Positions 40,839 to 47,788 of a DNA stretch of 50,194 bases are shown piece by piece (within the stretch, counting starts at the first letter, position 1; each line of letters starts with the position of its first letter). The DNA comes from Candidatus Saccharimonadota bacterium. GTDB lineage: Bacteria; Patescibacteriota; Saccharimonadia; Saccharimonadales; Saccharimonadaceae. Below the pieces are notes generated by a model. The model had not been told where the DNA came from. It did no database searches and saw only the letters and a list, made by a program, of their open reading frames with translations. Where the stretch lies: contig JAILSC010000001.1 of the NCBI GenBank assembly GCA_024697865.1, positions 1 through 50,194 of the forward strand, read 5' to 3'. The position numbers and the translations under genes are program-made.

Positions 40839-40844
40839 TATACT
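40816..40844 (+). promoter_or_regulatory. Consensus promoter of secE-nusG
   Basis: TTGACT (40816-40821) and TATACT (40839-40844) are exactly 17 bases apart and overlap the end of the phosphorylase gene. The predicted start is near 40851. Confidence 0.8.
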
Positions 40845-40850
40845 ATTGAC

Positions 40851-40872
40851 AAGTCTGGTATCAGACTTTTTT
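40851..40872 (+). terminator. Terminator hairpin located at the secE transcription start
   Basis: AAGTCTG, loop GTAT, CAGACTT, then TTTT. It ends read-through from the phosphorylase gene. Because it starts at about the +1 of the secE promoter, the secE transcript would carry the hairpin at its very 5' end. Confidence 0.75.
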
Positions 40873-40894
40873 GATACTAAAAAAGAGGAGTAAA

Positions 40895-41287
40895 ATGGCA
40901 AAAATTACAAGAATTAAAGCGTCGGACGGGCCCGCTAAGAAGGGGGAGAAGTCTGATGCGCCGGCAATTACTCGCAAAAAAGTTGTCGTCAAAGACAAAA
41001 AGACCGAAAAAGTAAAACGAGAAAAGGCCAAAGCCGCCGAGAAAAAGGTCTCCGCTCCTAAAAAAGAGGAGAAAAAGCCATTTATCCTGGTAGCGCCGTT
41101 TGTCTATCTGTGGCGATATATCCGCGATTCGTGGATGGAGCTCAGACAAGTACGGTGGCCGAACCGTAAAACCACTTGGAAGATGGTGCTTGCGGTAGTG
41201 GTTTATTCCGCCTTCTTCATGGTGATAATTTCACTACTTGATCTCTTCTTCTCGTGGCTATTTGGATTAATATTAGGTAATAAATAG
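40895..41287 (+). CDS. secE: Preprotein translocase subunit SecE
   Basis: A 130-residue protein. The first ~70 residues are a Lys-rich soluble extension (KKVVVKDKKTEKVKREKAKA). The SecE core follows: YIRDSWMELRQVRWPNRKTTW and one C-terminal membrane helix (about residues 96-122, LAVVVYSAFFMVIISLLDLFF). SecE stabilises SecY in the translocon. ATG 40895 follows AAAGAGGAG. It is 11 bases upstream of nusG, the universal secE-nusG pair. Confidence 0.93.
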   Translation: MAKITRIKASDGPAKKGEKSDAPAITRKKVVVKDKKTEKVKREKAKAAEKKVSAPKKEEKKPFILVAPFVYLWRYIRDSWMELRQVRWPNRKTTWKMVLAVVVYSAFFMVIISLLDLFFSWLFGLILGNK

Positions 41288-41298
41288 AAAGGATTATT

Positions 41299-41847
41299 AT
41301 GGCAGTAAACAGATATGACGGTACTCGCGCCTGGTACGCAATCTCTACCTATAGCGGATACGAAGACAAAGTAGCTGATTCGATTAATCAGCGAGTAGGC
41401 TCAGTCGAGATGAGTGGTAAAATTTTCGAGGCGATCGTACCTAAAGAAAAGCAAATCGAAATCAAAAACGGTAAGCGCAAAATTGTGGATCGCAAGATTT
41501 TACAAAATTATGTATTAGTAGATATGAAATTGTCAGATGAAACCTGGTATATTATTCGTAACACTCCAGGGGTGACCGGGTTCGTAGGCACCGGTACACA
41601 GCCAACTCCAGTTTCGGAAAAAGAAATTAAGAAAATCAAGAAACGAATGGGCGTAGAAGACCCGAAGTTCTCAGTGAAATACGAAGTCGGCGAAGTAGTA
41701 TCGATTACCGATGGTCCATTTAAGGGCTTTGACGGTTCAATCTCTGAAATTGATGCCGCTAAGGGCAAGATTAAGGTAATGGTTTCGATGTTCGGACGAG
41801 AAACTCCGGTGGAAATAGACGCTTTGCAGGTAAAACAGTTGAATTAA
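41299..41847 (+). CDS. nusG: Transcription termination/antitermination factor NusG
   Basis: A 182-residue protein of normal length. The NGN domain starts RAWYAISTYSGYEDKVADS and includes MKLSDETWYIIRNTPGVTGFVG; the KOW domain contains GEVVSITDGPFKGFDGSISE. NusG binds RNA polymerase and couples it to Rho or to ribosomal S10. AAAGGA precedes the ATG. Confidence 0.97.
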   Translation: MAVNRYDGTRAWYAISTYSGYEDKVADSINQRVGSVEMSGKIFEAIVPKEKQIEIKNGKRKIVDRKILQNYVLVDMKLSDETWYIIRNTPGVTGFVGTGTQPTPVSEKEIKKIKKRMGVEDPKFSVKYEVGEVVSITDGPFKGFDGSISEIDAAKGKIKVMVSMFGRETPVEIDALQVKQLN

Positions 41848-41858
41848 TTTGCAATTTG

Positions 41859-41867
41859 TGATATAAT
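41859..41867 (+). promoter_or_regulatory. Extended -10 promoter of rplK-rplA
   Basis: TGATATAAT preceded by TGTG. A leader of ~48 bases with the inverted repeat AGTTAAT/ATTAACT (41870-41876, 41897-41903) follows. Confidence 0.7.
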
Positions 41868-41921
41868 TTAGTTAATTGTTACATAAATGCTTCTATATTA
41901 ACTTTAATAAAGGATTTTGTG

Positions 41922-42350
41922 ATGGCAGAAAAGAAAGTAATTGGTAATTTGAAATTACGTATCCCAGCAGGACGGGCTACGGCTGGACCTCCAGTAGGTT
42001 CTACCCTCGGTCAATGGGGCCTCAACATGATGGATTTCATTAATCCATTTAACGAGGCTACTAAAGATTTGATGGGCAAAGACGTAATCGTACACATTCA
42101 GGTGTATGACGATCGTTCGTTTGACTGGAAGTGTTTGGGGCAACCAGCTGATGATTTGATTCGCGAAGCGATCAAAATTCAGAAGGGTTCCGGCAAACCA
42201 AATACCGACAAAGTTGGGACAATCACCAAAGCTCAACTAAAGGAAATCGCTGAAAAGAAGATGGAACAGCTTAACGCTGTAGATATCGAAGGTGCAATGA
42301 AAATCATTGCCGGTACAGCACGTTCAATGGGCGTAACTGTAGAAGAATAA
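41922..42350 (+). CDS. rplK: 50S ribosomal protein L11 (uL11)
   Basis: A 142-residue protein of normal length. N-terminal VIGNLKLRIPAGRATAGPPV, GQWGLNMMDFINPFN, and the C-terminal rRNA-binding domain (KVGTITKAQLKEIAEKKM, ARSMGVTVEE) identify L11 of the GTPase-associated centre. A GTG lies directly before the ATG; the ATG was chosen from family N-termini (MAEKK). Confidence 0.96.
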   Translation: MAEKKVIGNLKLRIPAGRATAGPPVGSTLGQWGLNMMDFINPFNEATKDLMGKDVIVHIQVYDDRSFDWKCLGQPADDLIREAIKIQKGSGKPNTDKVGTITKAQLKEIAEKKMEQLNAVDIEGAMKIIAGTARSMGVTVEE

Positions 42351-42357
42351 TAATAAA

Positions 42358-42390
42358 GTGTGGGAGGGCATTAGTCCGCTAGGACCACAG
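42358..42390 (+). promoter_or_regulatory. Probable L1-binding regulatory element between rplK and rplA
   Basis: TGTGG (42359-42363) pairs with CCACA (42385-42389) around GAGGGCATTAGTCCGCTAGGA-type loop sequence (bases 42364-42384, with TAG/CTA inside). A GTGGGAGG...ACCAC hairpin at this place resembles the mRNA target that mimics the 23S L1 site in many bacteria. It lies directly before the rplA ribosome binding site (AAAGGA). The assignment is from memory of the pattern. Confidence 0.5.
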
Positions 42391-42401
42391 AAAGGACCAA
42401 T

Positions 42402-43313
42402 ATGGCAGAAGAAAAAGCCACAAAAGAAAATCTAGAAGCAGTAGTTGAAGAAACTACTACTAACGAACCAGAGCAATTTGCTAAATCTGGCAAAAAATCC
42501 AAGAAGCATATTGAAGAAGTAAAGGCTGAGGAAGAGCGCCAGGAGCGCAAGAAAGAGCGTGCAGCTAAGGATGCTGAAGCAGCCAATAAACCTAAGGGTG
42601 CTACTCCGGTGACCCGTCCTTTGATTGAGCGTCGAGGTAAGAAATACCAAGAAGTCGCAAAATTGATCGAGAAGAATAAGGTTTATGGTCTGAAAGAGGC
42701 TTTGGAACTAGCGATTAAAACTTCGCCAGTAAAATTTGACGCTTCAGTAGAGGTGCATGCCCGACTGGGTGTGGATCCACGACAAGCCGATCAAAATATC
42801 CGTACTACTTTGGTACTACCCAATGGCAACGGTAAAACTGTACGCGTAGCTGTGTTTGCACCTCTAGATGTTTGCAAAGCGGCTAAAACTGCTGGCGCCG
42901 ACATTGCTGAGGATGAAGAATTCTTGAAACGATTGGACAAAGGAACGATTGACTTTGACGTATTGATTTCGACTCCGCAATACATGCCTAAATTAGGTAA
43001 ATACGCTCGTCTCTTGGGGCCCAAAGGCTTGATGCCGAATCCTAAGGCTGGCACAGTAACCATGGACGTAGAGAAGGCCGTGAAGGAGGCTAAGGCTGGT
43101 AAGGTCGAATACCGCGTAGACAAGCAAGCTATCGTTCATATTGGCGTAGGTAAAATCTCGTTCGGCGTGGATAAACTCTTAGCCAACGCAGAAGCTTTCT
43201 TCGATTCTTTGAAGGCACAGAAGCCAGCTTCGCTGAAAGGTTCTTATGTGAAGTCGGTATATATTACCACTTCAATGGGCCCATCAATCCAGATTGAAAA
43301 TCTATATAATTAG
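42402..43313 (+). CDS. rplA: 50S ribosomal protein L1 (uL1) with N-terminal extension
   Basis: A 303-residue protein. L1 proper starts near residue 78 (GKKYQEVAKLIEKNKVYGL) and includes FDASVEVHARLGVDPRQADQ, LGPKGLMPNPKAGTVT and YVKSVYITTSMGPSIQIE. The first ~75 residues are a charged extension rich in Lys, Glu and Ala. L1 forms the mobile stalk by the ribosomal E site. Its presence fits Saccharibacteria; some other CPR groups lack L1. Confidence 0.96.
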   Translation: MAEEKATKENLEAVVEETTTNEPEQFAKSGKKSKKHIEEVKAEEERQERKKERAAKDAEAANKPKGATPVTRPLIERRGKKYQEVAKLIEKNKVYGLKEALELAIKTSPVKFDASVEVHARLGVDPRQADQNIRTTLVLPNGNGKTVRVAVFAPLDVCKAAKTAGADIAEDEEFLKRLDKGTIDFDVLISTPQYMPKLGKYARLLGPKGLMPNPKAGTVTMDVEKAVKEAKAGKVEYRVDKQAIVHIGVGKISFGVDKLLANAEAFFDSLKAQKPASLKGSYVKSVYITTSMGPSIQIENLYN

Positions 43314-43314
43314 T

Positions 43315-43396
43315 AAAAAAGGAAATGTCCTTTCTCGGGACCGCTCAAGGGCGCTTGCCCAAGCTTTAGTCCCTCGAAATGGACATTTCCTTTTTT
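43315..43396 (+). terminator. Very long hairpin terminator after rplA
   Basis: A perfect 16-base stem (43315-43330 with 43381-43396, AAAAAAGGAAATGTCC and its complement) is extended inward by TTTC/GAAA, GGGAC/GTCCC, GCT/AGC and GGGC/GCCC helices with small internal loops, to a GCTT loop. It ends in a run of six T. It closes the secE-rplA unit just before the next gene's promoter. Confidence 0.85.
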
Positions 43397-43397
43397 G

Positions 43398-43406
43398 TGA
43401 TATAAT
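43398..43406 (+). promoter_or_regulatory. Extended -10 promoter of the TMEM198-like gene (leaderless)
   Basis: TGATATAAT ends 6 bases before the ATG at 43413, right after the giant terminator. Confidence 0.75.
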
Positions 43407-43412
43407 ATTCTT

Positions 43413-43988
43413 ATGGATAACATATCTGAATTCATTGGACACTTTCAGATGCCGGAATTGTTTATTATGCTAGGGGTAGGACTAGCGGTGCTGTTATTCG
43501 GCTACAGATTGAAGAAAATTGCTTTCTTTATCATTTGGTTTTTACTAGGGTTTATTGGCGTGACCTATTTGATGCCCGAAATTATTAAATTATCGCCGGA
43601 AATAGCCAGCAATGACTTGTACCAGACTTTAATTCCGATTGGCGGGGGGCTACTATTGGCCCTACTTGGATTCTCGATCGAGAAGTTATGTGTGGGTGGA
43701 ATTTGTTTCGTATTAGTAATGCTGGTTTCGACCCAATATTTTGGGGCCGAAATGCAAACTTTGGCCATGTCGGCAGTGGTAGGGGTAGTTGCAGCTGGGG
43801 CGGCGGTGATGCTAATGAAACCAGCTACAATTATCGCAACTGCGGCAGCTGGAGCCTATGCGATTACCTTGGCGCTTCTAGCCTTAATCCCGAATCTTAG
43901 CTTCGGAGAGTTTTATTGGCCATTAATTATTGGGATAGCGGCAGCGGGTTCAATCTTCCAATTCTTGACAACTAAGCGGGTTTCGTGA
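43413..43988 (+). CDS. Multi-pass membrane protein, TMEM198/DUF4203-like
   Basis: A 191-residue protein with about seven hydrophobic segments (for example FIMLGVGLAVLLFGYRLKKI and AFFIIWFLLGFIGVTYLM). The regularly spaced glycines and the layout resemble DUF4203/TMEM198 proteins; the assignment is weak. It sits between rplA and rplJ, an unusual place for a membrane gene, with its own promoter and no terminator before the rplJ leader. Function unknown. Confidence 0.7.
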   Translation: MDNISEFIGHFQMPELFIMLGVGLAVLLFGYRLKKIAFFIIWFLLGFIGVTYLMPEIIKLSPEIASNDLYQTLIPIGGGLLLALLGFSIEKLCVGGICFVLVMLVSTQYFGAEMQTLAMSAVVGVVAAGAAVMLMKPATIIATAAAGAYAITLALLALIPNLSFGEFYWPLIIGIAAAGSIFQFLTTKRVS

Positions 43989-43994
43989 TATAAT
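43986..43994 (+). promoter_or_regulatory. Extended -10 promoter of rplJ-rplL
   Basis: TGATATAAT overlaps the stop region of the TMEM198-like gene; start predicted near 44001, at the first base of the L10 leader. Confidence 0.75.
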
Positions 43995-44000
43995 TGAGGT

Positions 44001-44122
44001 AGTTACCAAAGACAGTAGCGAGGTTTACCTTTAATTATGCTACCGAGGAAATTTTCTTAAATTTATTTGGTGACGCTGTTTAACAATTAGCTAACCAAAT
44101 ATCAAAGTTAACCAAAGGAACT
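44001..44122 (+). promoter_or_regulatory. L10 leader (ribosomal autoregulatory RNA)
   Basis: An outer helix GTTACCAAA (44002-44010) with TTTGGTGAC (44066-44074) encloses AAGACAGTAGCGAGG...TGCTACCGAGG, the conserved L10-binding kink-turn region of the L10 leader family. ACCAAA recurs at 44094-44099 and 44111-44116, so TTTGGT could switch partners; the last copy abuts the rplJ ribosome binding site (AAAGGAA). Confidence 0.82.
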
Positions 44123-44126
44123 TTTT

Positions 44127-44648
44127 ATGGCAATTTCAAAAGATAAAAAGAACGAATTGGTTGCTGATTTAACTGAGCTTCTATCTAACGCTAAGACTAC
44201 AGTTTACGCTAAATATCAGGGCTTAACTGTGGCAGAGTTGCAAGAGTTACGTAAAGATGCCCGGGAAGCTGGCGTGCAGATTAAGGTGGTAAAAAACCGC
44301 TTGGTTCGCGTAGCGATGGGACAAATCGCCGTCTATAAAGATACAGATACTACTGGTTTAACCGGCCAGTTGCTTTATGCCGTATCTAATGACGACGAAG
44401 TAGCTCCAGCGAAAGTTTTGGCGGAATTCGCCAAGAAGCATAACGCTTTAAGCTTGGTGGGTGGTTTCTCGGATTTAGGTGCAAACCTATCAGAAGACGA
44501 AGTCAAGGCTCTCGCAGCCATGCCAAGCAAGAACGAACTAATCGCCCAGGTAGTGGCACAACTCTTGTCACCAATGACCGACAGTATCTCTGGTCTTTCC
44601 GGTGGTTTGTCCGGCATTGTGTCTGGTTTGGAAGCCCAAGCTAAATAA
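44127..44648 (+). CDS. rplJ: 50S ribosomal protein L10 (uL10)
   Basis: A 173-residue protein of normal length, starting MAISKDKKNELVADLTELLS and containing VYAKYQGLTVAELQELRKDA and VQIKVVKNRLVRVAM, the L10 rRNA-binding domain, and a C-terminal helix that holds L7/L12 dimers. It is preceded by an L10 leader RNA and is followed 34 bases later by rplL. Confidence 0.96.
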   Translation: MAISKDKKNELVADLTELLSNAKTTVYAKYQGLTVAELQELRKDAREAGVQIKVVKNRLVRVAMGQIAVYKDTDTTGLTGQLLYAVSNDDEVAPAKVLAEFAKKHNALSLVGGFSDLGANLSEDEVKALAAMPSKNELIAQVVAQLLSPMTDSISGLSGGLSGIVSGLEAQAK

Positions 44649-44681
44649 TTAGCAACTATATATAATTAGAAAGGAATTAAA

Positions 44682-45065
44682 ATGGCTACAGATATCAAGA
44701 AATTAGCTGAGGAATTGGTAAAGTTGACTGTCCTCGAAGTAAATGAACTAAAGAACGTCCTCAAGGACGAATATGGCATCGAGCCAGCTGCGGCTGCCGT
44801 TGCCGTTGCTGCTGGCCCAGCTGCCGGTGGCGAAGCTGCTGCTGATGAAGGCAAATCTGAGTATGACGTAGTGTTGAAAGACGCTGGTGCTCAGAAGATC
44901 GCCGTAATCAAGGCTGTAAAGGAAGCTACGGGTCTTGGCCTCGGTGAAGCTAAGGCTATCGTTGATGGTGCTCCTGCTACCGTCAAGGAAAAAGTAGCTA
45001 AAGACGAAGCTGAGAGCATGAAGAAAGCTCTCGAAGAAGCTGGCGCAACCGTAGAGCTCGCTTAA
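44682..45065 (+). CDS. rplL: 50S ribosomal protein L7/L12 (bL12)
   Basis: A 127-residue acidic protein of normal length. The N-terminal dimerisation part ([20 protein letters not shown]) is followed by an Ala/Gly hinge and a C-terminal domain with [20 protein letters not shown] and [15 protein letters not shown], which recruits translation factors. AGAAAGGA precedes the ATG. Confidence 0.97.
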   Translation: MATDIKKLAEELVKLTVLEVNELKNVLKDEYGIEPAAAAVAVAAGPAAGGEAAADEGKSEYDVVLKDAGAQKIAVIKAVKEATGLGLGEAKAIVDGAPATVKEKVAKDEAESMKKALEEAGATVELA

Positions 45066-45101
45066 ATTATTAATCAGGTTAGTTAATTGTCAATCTAAAC
45101 T

Positions 45102-45132
45102 AAAAATCCGCTCCTAGATGGGGCGGATTTTT
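45102..45132. terminator. Terminator between rplL and the convergent FISUMP gene
   Basis: AAAAATCCGC and GCGGATTTTT form a hairpin around TCCTAGATGGG. A-rich and T-rich flanks on both sides allow bidirectional use. Confidence 0.85.
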
Positions 45133-45155
45133 AGATGATAGCTAAAAACGACAAA

Positions 45156-46547
45156 TCATGTACTACGTATACAGCGGATATAATATCCGTAGCCTCTACC
45201 ATTATTGTCATGATATAGGATTTGGCTAATATAAGGGGCTACATATTGAGCGTAGGCATTAGATGCAGTAGAAGTCCACCACTCTCCATATGTAGTGGCA
45301 TTCTTGAGCGTACCGGTGGCGTAGGTTCCTCCATAGAGGGGCGAGAAGGCTGCTTTGAGAGTGGAATTGTTATTAAGAGCCTCAACAAGATCATACATTT
45401 CACCACCTGTAGTGTTGCCAGTATTATTCGGCAAATGCCAGCCAGCTGGGCATATATCTTGGGTGGCATTTTGAGCAACGCCACTACTTTGACAAACTTC
45501 GCCAGCCGATGCAGCACAGAAATTATACCAAGCGCCTAGCTGGTTTATAGTGTAACCCCAACTGCTCGATGCAGCTGTATCTGTACTATCCGCCCGATGA
45601 GATTGAGGATCTAAATAGGTATAACTGCCGCCCCTTAGGTCTCCGCCAGCGAGAGTATTGATATTGCTGGTTCCAGAATAGGGGGATGTGGTGAAATTTG
45701 AATCCGTAGCGGAGATAGTGCCAGTAATCCTGAGGTTCTGGGTCATCCAGCAATTGCCATTGATATAGCGGACTGTATAATCGGAACCATCACGGCGATC
45801 ATAGACAATAATAGCTTGATCTGTGGCTCTAGCTTGGCATTCAGAGGCGGATAAATCTTGTATGTAGTAAGCAGGTGCCGGTACTCCAATGGCCGTGAAA
45901 TTAATAACATTATTATACTCCCCAGAAGCCTGGGCACTGGCGGCTTTAGCAGCGATCTTGAATTTAACATTATCGCCACCAGCTGGAGTAGTAGTATCAG
46001 ATTCTTTTAAGGTAGTAATATGTTCTTCGTCGGTGTAGAGAGGCAAACCAGAATAACCAGTATCATTGACATTGCCAGTCTTATTAGCATTGATCCAGGT
46101 AGTACCGCCATCTAAGGAGAAGGAATAACCCCACTGATTAGGGCTAAAGCCATTTAGAGTAGAGACGGTGGTGCCATAATTAATACTAGAGAAAGGAGTA
46201 GCAGAATTGGATGTGGCATGAGTAAGATTACGATTGTTATAAGTACTACTACCTACTGTACTATTTAGAGTATAACCTCGTGGATTATTACTTTGGACAT
46301 TAACTGTAATAATATTACTGTCATTAGCAGCCCCAGGAGCTAGTTCATTGATCACAAGATTAGGAGAAGACAAAGAGATGGTGATAGTATCTTCGATGGT
46401 GAAGCTGACATTGACGTTGTTCTGATAAGTGAGAGCAGAAACTTGAGCTGCTGCGACAACGCCGACTAGACTGATTACCCCCACTCCCAAGGCCGTCTTT
46501 GTCGCGTTCGCAAAGCTAGATTGCTTTTGCCGTACACGCCTCTTCAT
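45156..46547 (-). CDS. Secreted FISUMP-domain surface protein (third paralogue)
   Basis: A 463-residue protein. An N-terminal signal or anchor (about residues 15-38, TALGVGVISLVGVVAAAQVSA). A beta-rich head with NNPRGYTLNSTVG. The FISUMP domain starts near IQDLSASECQARA and has YTVRYINGNCWMTQNLRI, GAWYNFCAASAG, ICPAGWHLPNNTGNTTGGEM, EWWTSTASN and the terminal YYIRCIRST. Part of it (ICPAGWHLPNNTGNTT) is nearly the same as in the protein at 4221. ATG 46547 lies 7 bases after TATAAT, so the upstream in-frame ATG at 46595 is excluded and the mRNA should be leaderless. Confidence 0.87.
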   Translation of the reverse strand: MKRRVRQKQSSFANATKTALGVGVISLVGVVAAAQVSALTYQNNVNVSFTIEDTITISLSSPNLVINELAPGAANDSNIITVNVQSNNPRGYTLNSTVGSSTYNNRNLTHATSNSATPFSSINYGTTVSTLNGFSPNQWGYSFSLDGGTTWINANKTGNVNDTGYSGLPLYTDEEHITTLKESDTTTPAGGDNVKFKIAAKAASAQASGEYNNVINFTAIGVPAPAYYIQDLSASECQARATDQAIIVYDRRDGSDYTVRYINGNCWMTQNLRITGTISATDSNFTTSPYSGTSNINTLAGGDLRGGSYTYLDPQSHRADSTDTAASSSWGYTINQLGAWYNFCAASAGEVCQSSGVAQNATQDICPAGWHLPNNTGNTTGGEMYDLVEALNNNSTLKAAFSPLYGGTYATGTLKNATTYGEWWTSTASNAYAQYVAPYISQILYHDNNGRGYGYYIRCIRST

Positions 46548-46554
46548 GATATCG

Positions 46555-46563
46555 ATTATAGCA
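46555..46563 (-). promoter_or_regulatory. Extended -10 promoter of the third FISUMP gene (leaderless)
   Basis: Minus-strand TGCTATAAT ends 7 bases before the ATG at 46547. Confidence 0.75.
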
Positions 46564-46604
46564 CAACCACAATCATTAACGCAAGATTTTTCCAAAAAGT
46601 CGTG

Positions 46605-46610
46605 TATAAT
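46605..46610 (+). promoter_or_regulatory. -10 box of the desulfurase gene (leaderless)
   Basis: TATAAT ends 7 bases before the ATG at 46618. It is not TGn-extended and no -35 is evident. Confidence 0.6.
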
Positions 46611-46617
46611 AATAAAT

Positions 46618-47781
46618 ATGAAAGACTTTGACTATTTAGGAAAGGGGGAGGTATATCTAGACGGAGCTTGCCAGTCGCTCCGGCCGCGAGCGGTAATTGA
46701 TGCTGTTAATAATTATTACACCAAACATAATTCTTGCGGTGAACGAGTCAAATACAAGTGGGGGGTCGAGACGGATGACAAAGTCGAAGCCACGCGGGAA
46801 GAAATGTTGAAATATTTGAAACTTCCAAAACGAAAATACAACACATCGTTTACTTTGAATACGACCTACGGGATTAATTTGATTTTGTCACAATTGAAAA
46901 CCGATAAATTTACCAAAATTATGACTAGCGAGATTGAGCACAATTCACCTTTTCTGGCTTCGATCGCTTTTGCTAAACGGGCGGGAGTGTCAAGGGAAGT
47001 AATGAAGCGAAATGACGATGGTTCGATTCCTCTAGCGGATTATGATTTTACGGACGCCGTAGTGGTAGTAAATAGCGCGTCGAATTTTGACGGGCGCAAA
47101 CTGAAAAATCTCAAAGAATTAAATAAAGCCGTGCACAAAGCTGGCGGGATTTTGATTATTGATGCAGCTCAGACTCTAGGCCATGCGGCAGAAGTAGTCC
47201 AAGGGATCGAGGTGGATGCAATCGTAACTTCGGCGCACAAAATGTATGGGCCATCTCTTGGTGTGATTGTCTGGCGAGATGATTTAATGGATAAACTAAT
47301 CCCTAGTTGGTTAGGTGGCGGTATGGTGGATGACGTAGAAAAAGAATCCTATTTGTTGTCAGCGGAAGGGAAAGAACACCGTTATACGCGCTTCGAATCT
47401 GGCCTGCAGGCCTGGGGAGAAATTGTTGGTTTTGGCGCTAGTTTAAAATGGCTACAGGAAGTCTCTAAGAAAGATTGGCGGAATTTTAAAAATAATTATA
47501 CGGAGCTATACGAATTTTTACAGAGCTCAGAAAAGGTGCATTTGGTAGGCTCCGAGCCAAACCCCACGATGTCGTTTTACGTAGAGGGAATAGATTCGCA
47601 CTTACTGGGCGCAGCTCTCTCGCGTGAGAATATTATGGCCCGGACGGGATATTTCTGCGTACATTATTATCTGGATCATGTATTGGGGTTGCCACCCTTG
47701 GTAAGGTTTTCGTTAGGACTACACAATAAACCAGAAGATATTGCTAAAGTTAAAAAAATTTTGAAAAACGTGCTAAAATAA
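46618..47781 (+). CDS. SufS-like cysteine desulfurase / class V aminotransferase
   Basis: A 387-residue PLP enzyme. Seen: VYLDGACQSLRPRAV (variant of the YLDNAAT start), TLNTTYGINLI, EIEHNSPFLA, ILIIDAAQTLGHAA with the PLP Asp, the PLP lysine in VTSAHKMYGPSLGVIV, and the C-terminal ARTGYFCVHYYLDHVLGLP with the Cys at the place of the catalytic cysteine, then VRFSLGLHNKPEDI. This fits cysteine desulfurases that supply sulfur for Fe-S or tRNA thiolation, though the N-terminal AAT is changed. No suf or isc genes are adjacent. ATG 46618 was chosen because of the promoter. Confidence 0.82.
   Translation: MKDFDYLGKGEVYLDGACQSLRPRAVIDAVNNYYTKHNSCGERVKYKWGVETDDKVEATREEMLKYLKLPKRKYNTSFTLNTTYGINLILSQLKTDKFTKIMTSEIEHNSPFLASIAFAKRAGVSREVMKRNDDGSIPLADYDFTDAVVVVNSASNFDGRKLKNLKELNKAVHKAGGILIIDAAQTLGHAAEVVQGIEVDAIVTSAHKMYGPSLGVIVWRDDLMDKLIPSWLGGGMVDDVEKESYLLSAEGKEHRYTRFESGLQAWGEIVGFGASLKWLQEVSKKDWRNFKNNYTELYEFLQSSEKVHLVGSEPNPTMSFYVEGIDSHLLGAALSRENIMARTGYFCVHYYLDHVLGLPPLVRFSLGLHNKPEDIAKVKKILKNVLK
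47771..47779 (+). promoter_or_regulatory. Extended -10 promoter of the DsbA-like gene
   Basis: TGCTAAAAT ends 9 bases before the ATG at 47789 and overlaps the end of the desulfurase gene. Confidence 0.6.
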
Positions 47782-47788
47782 AAATATT

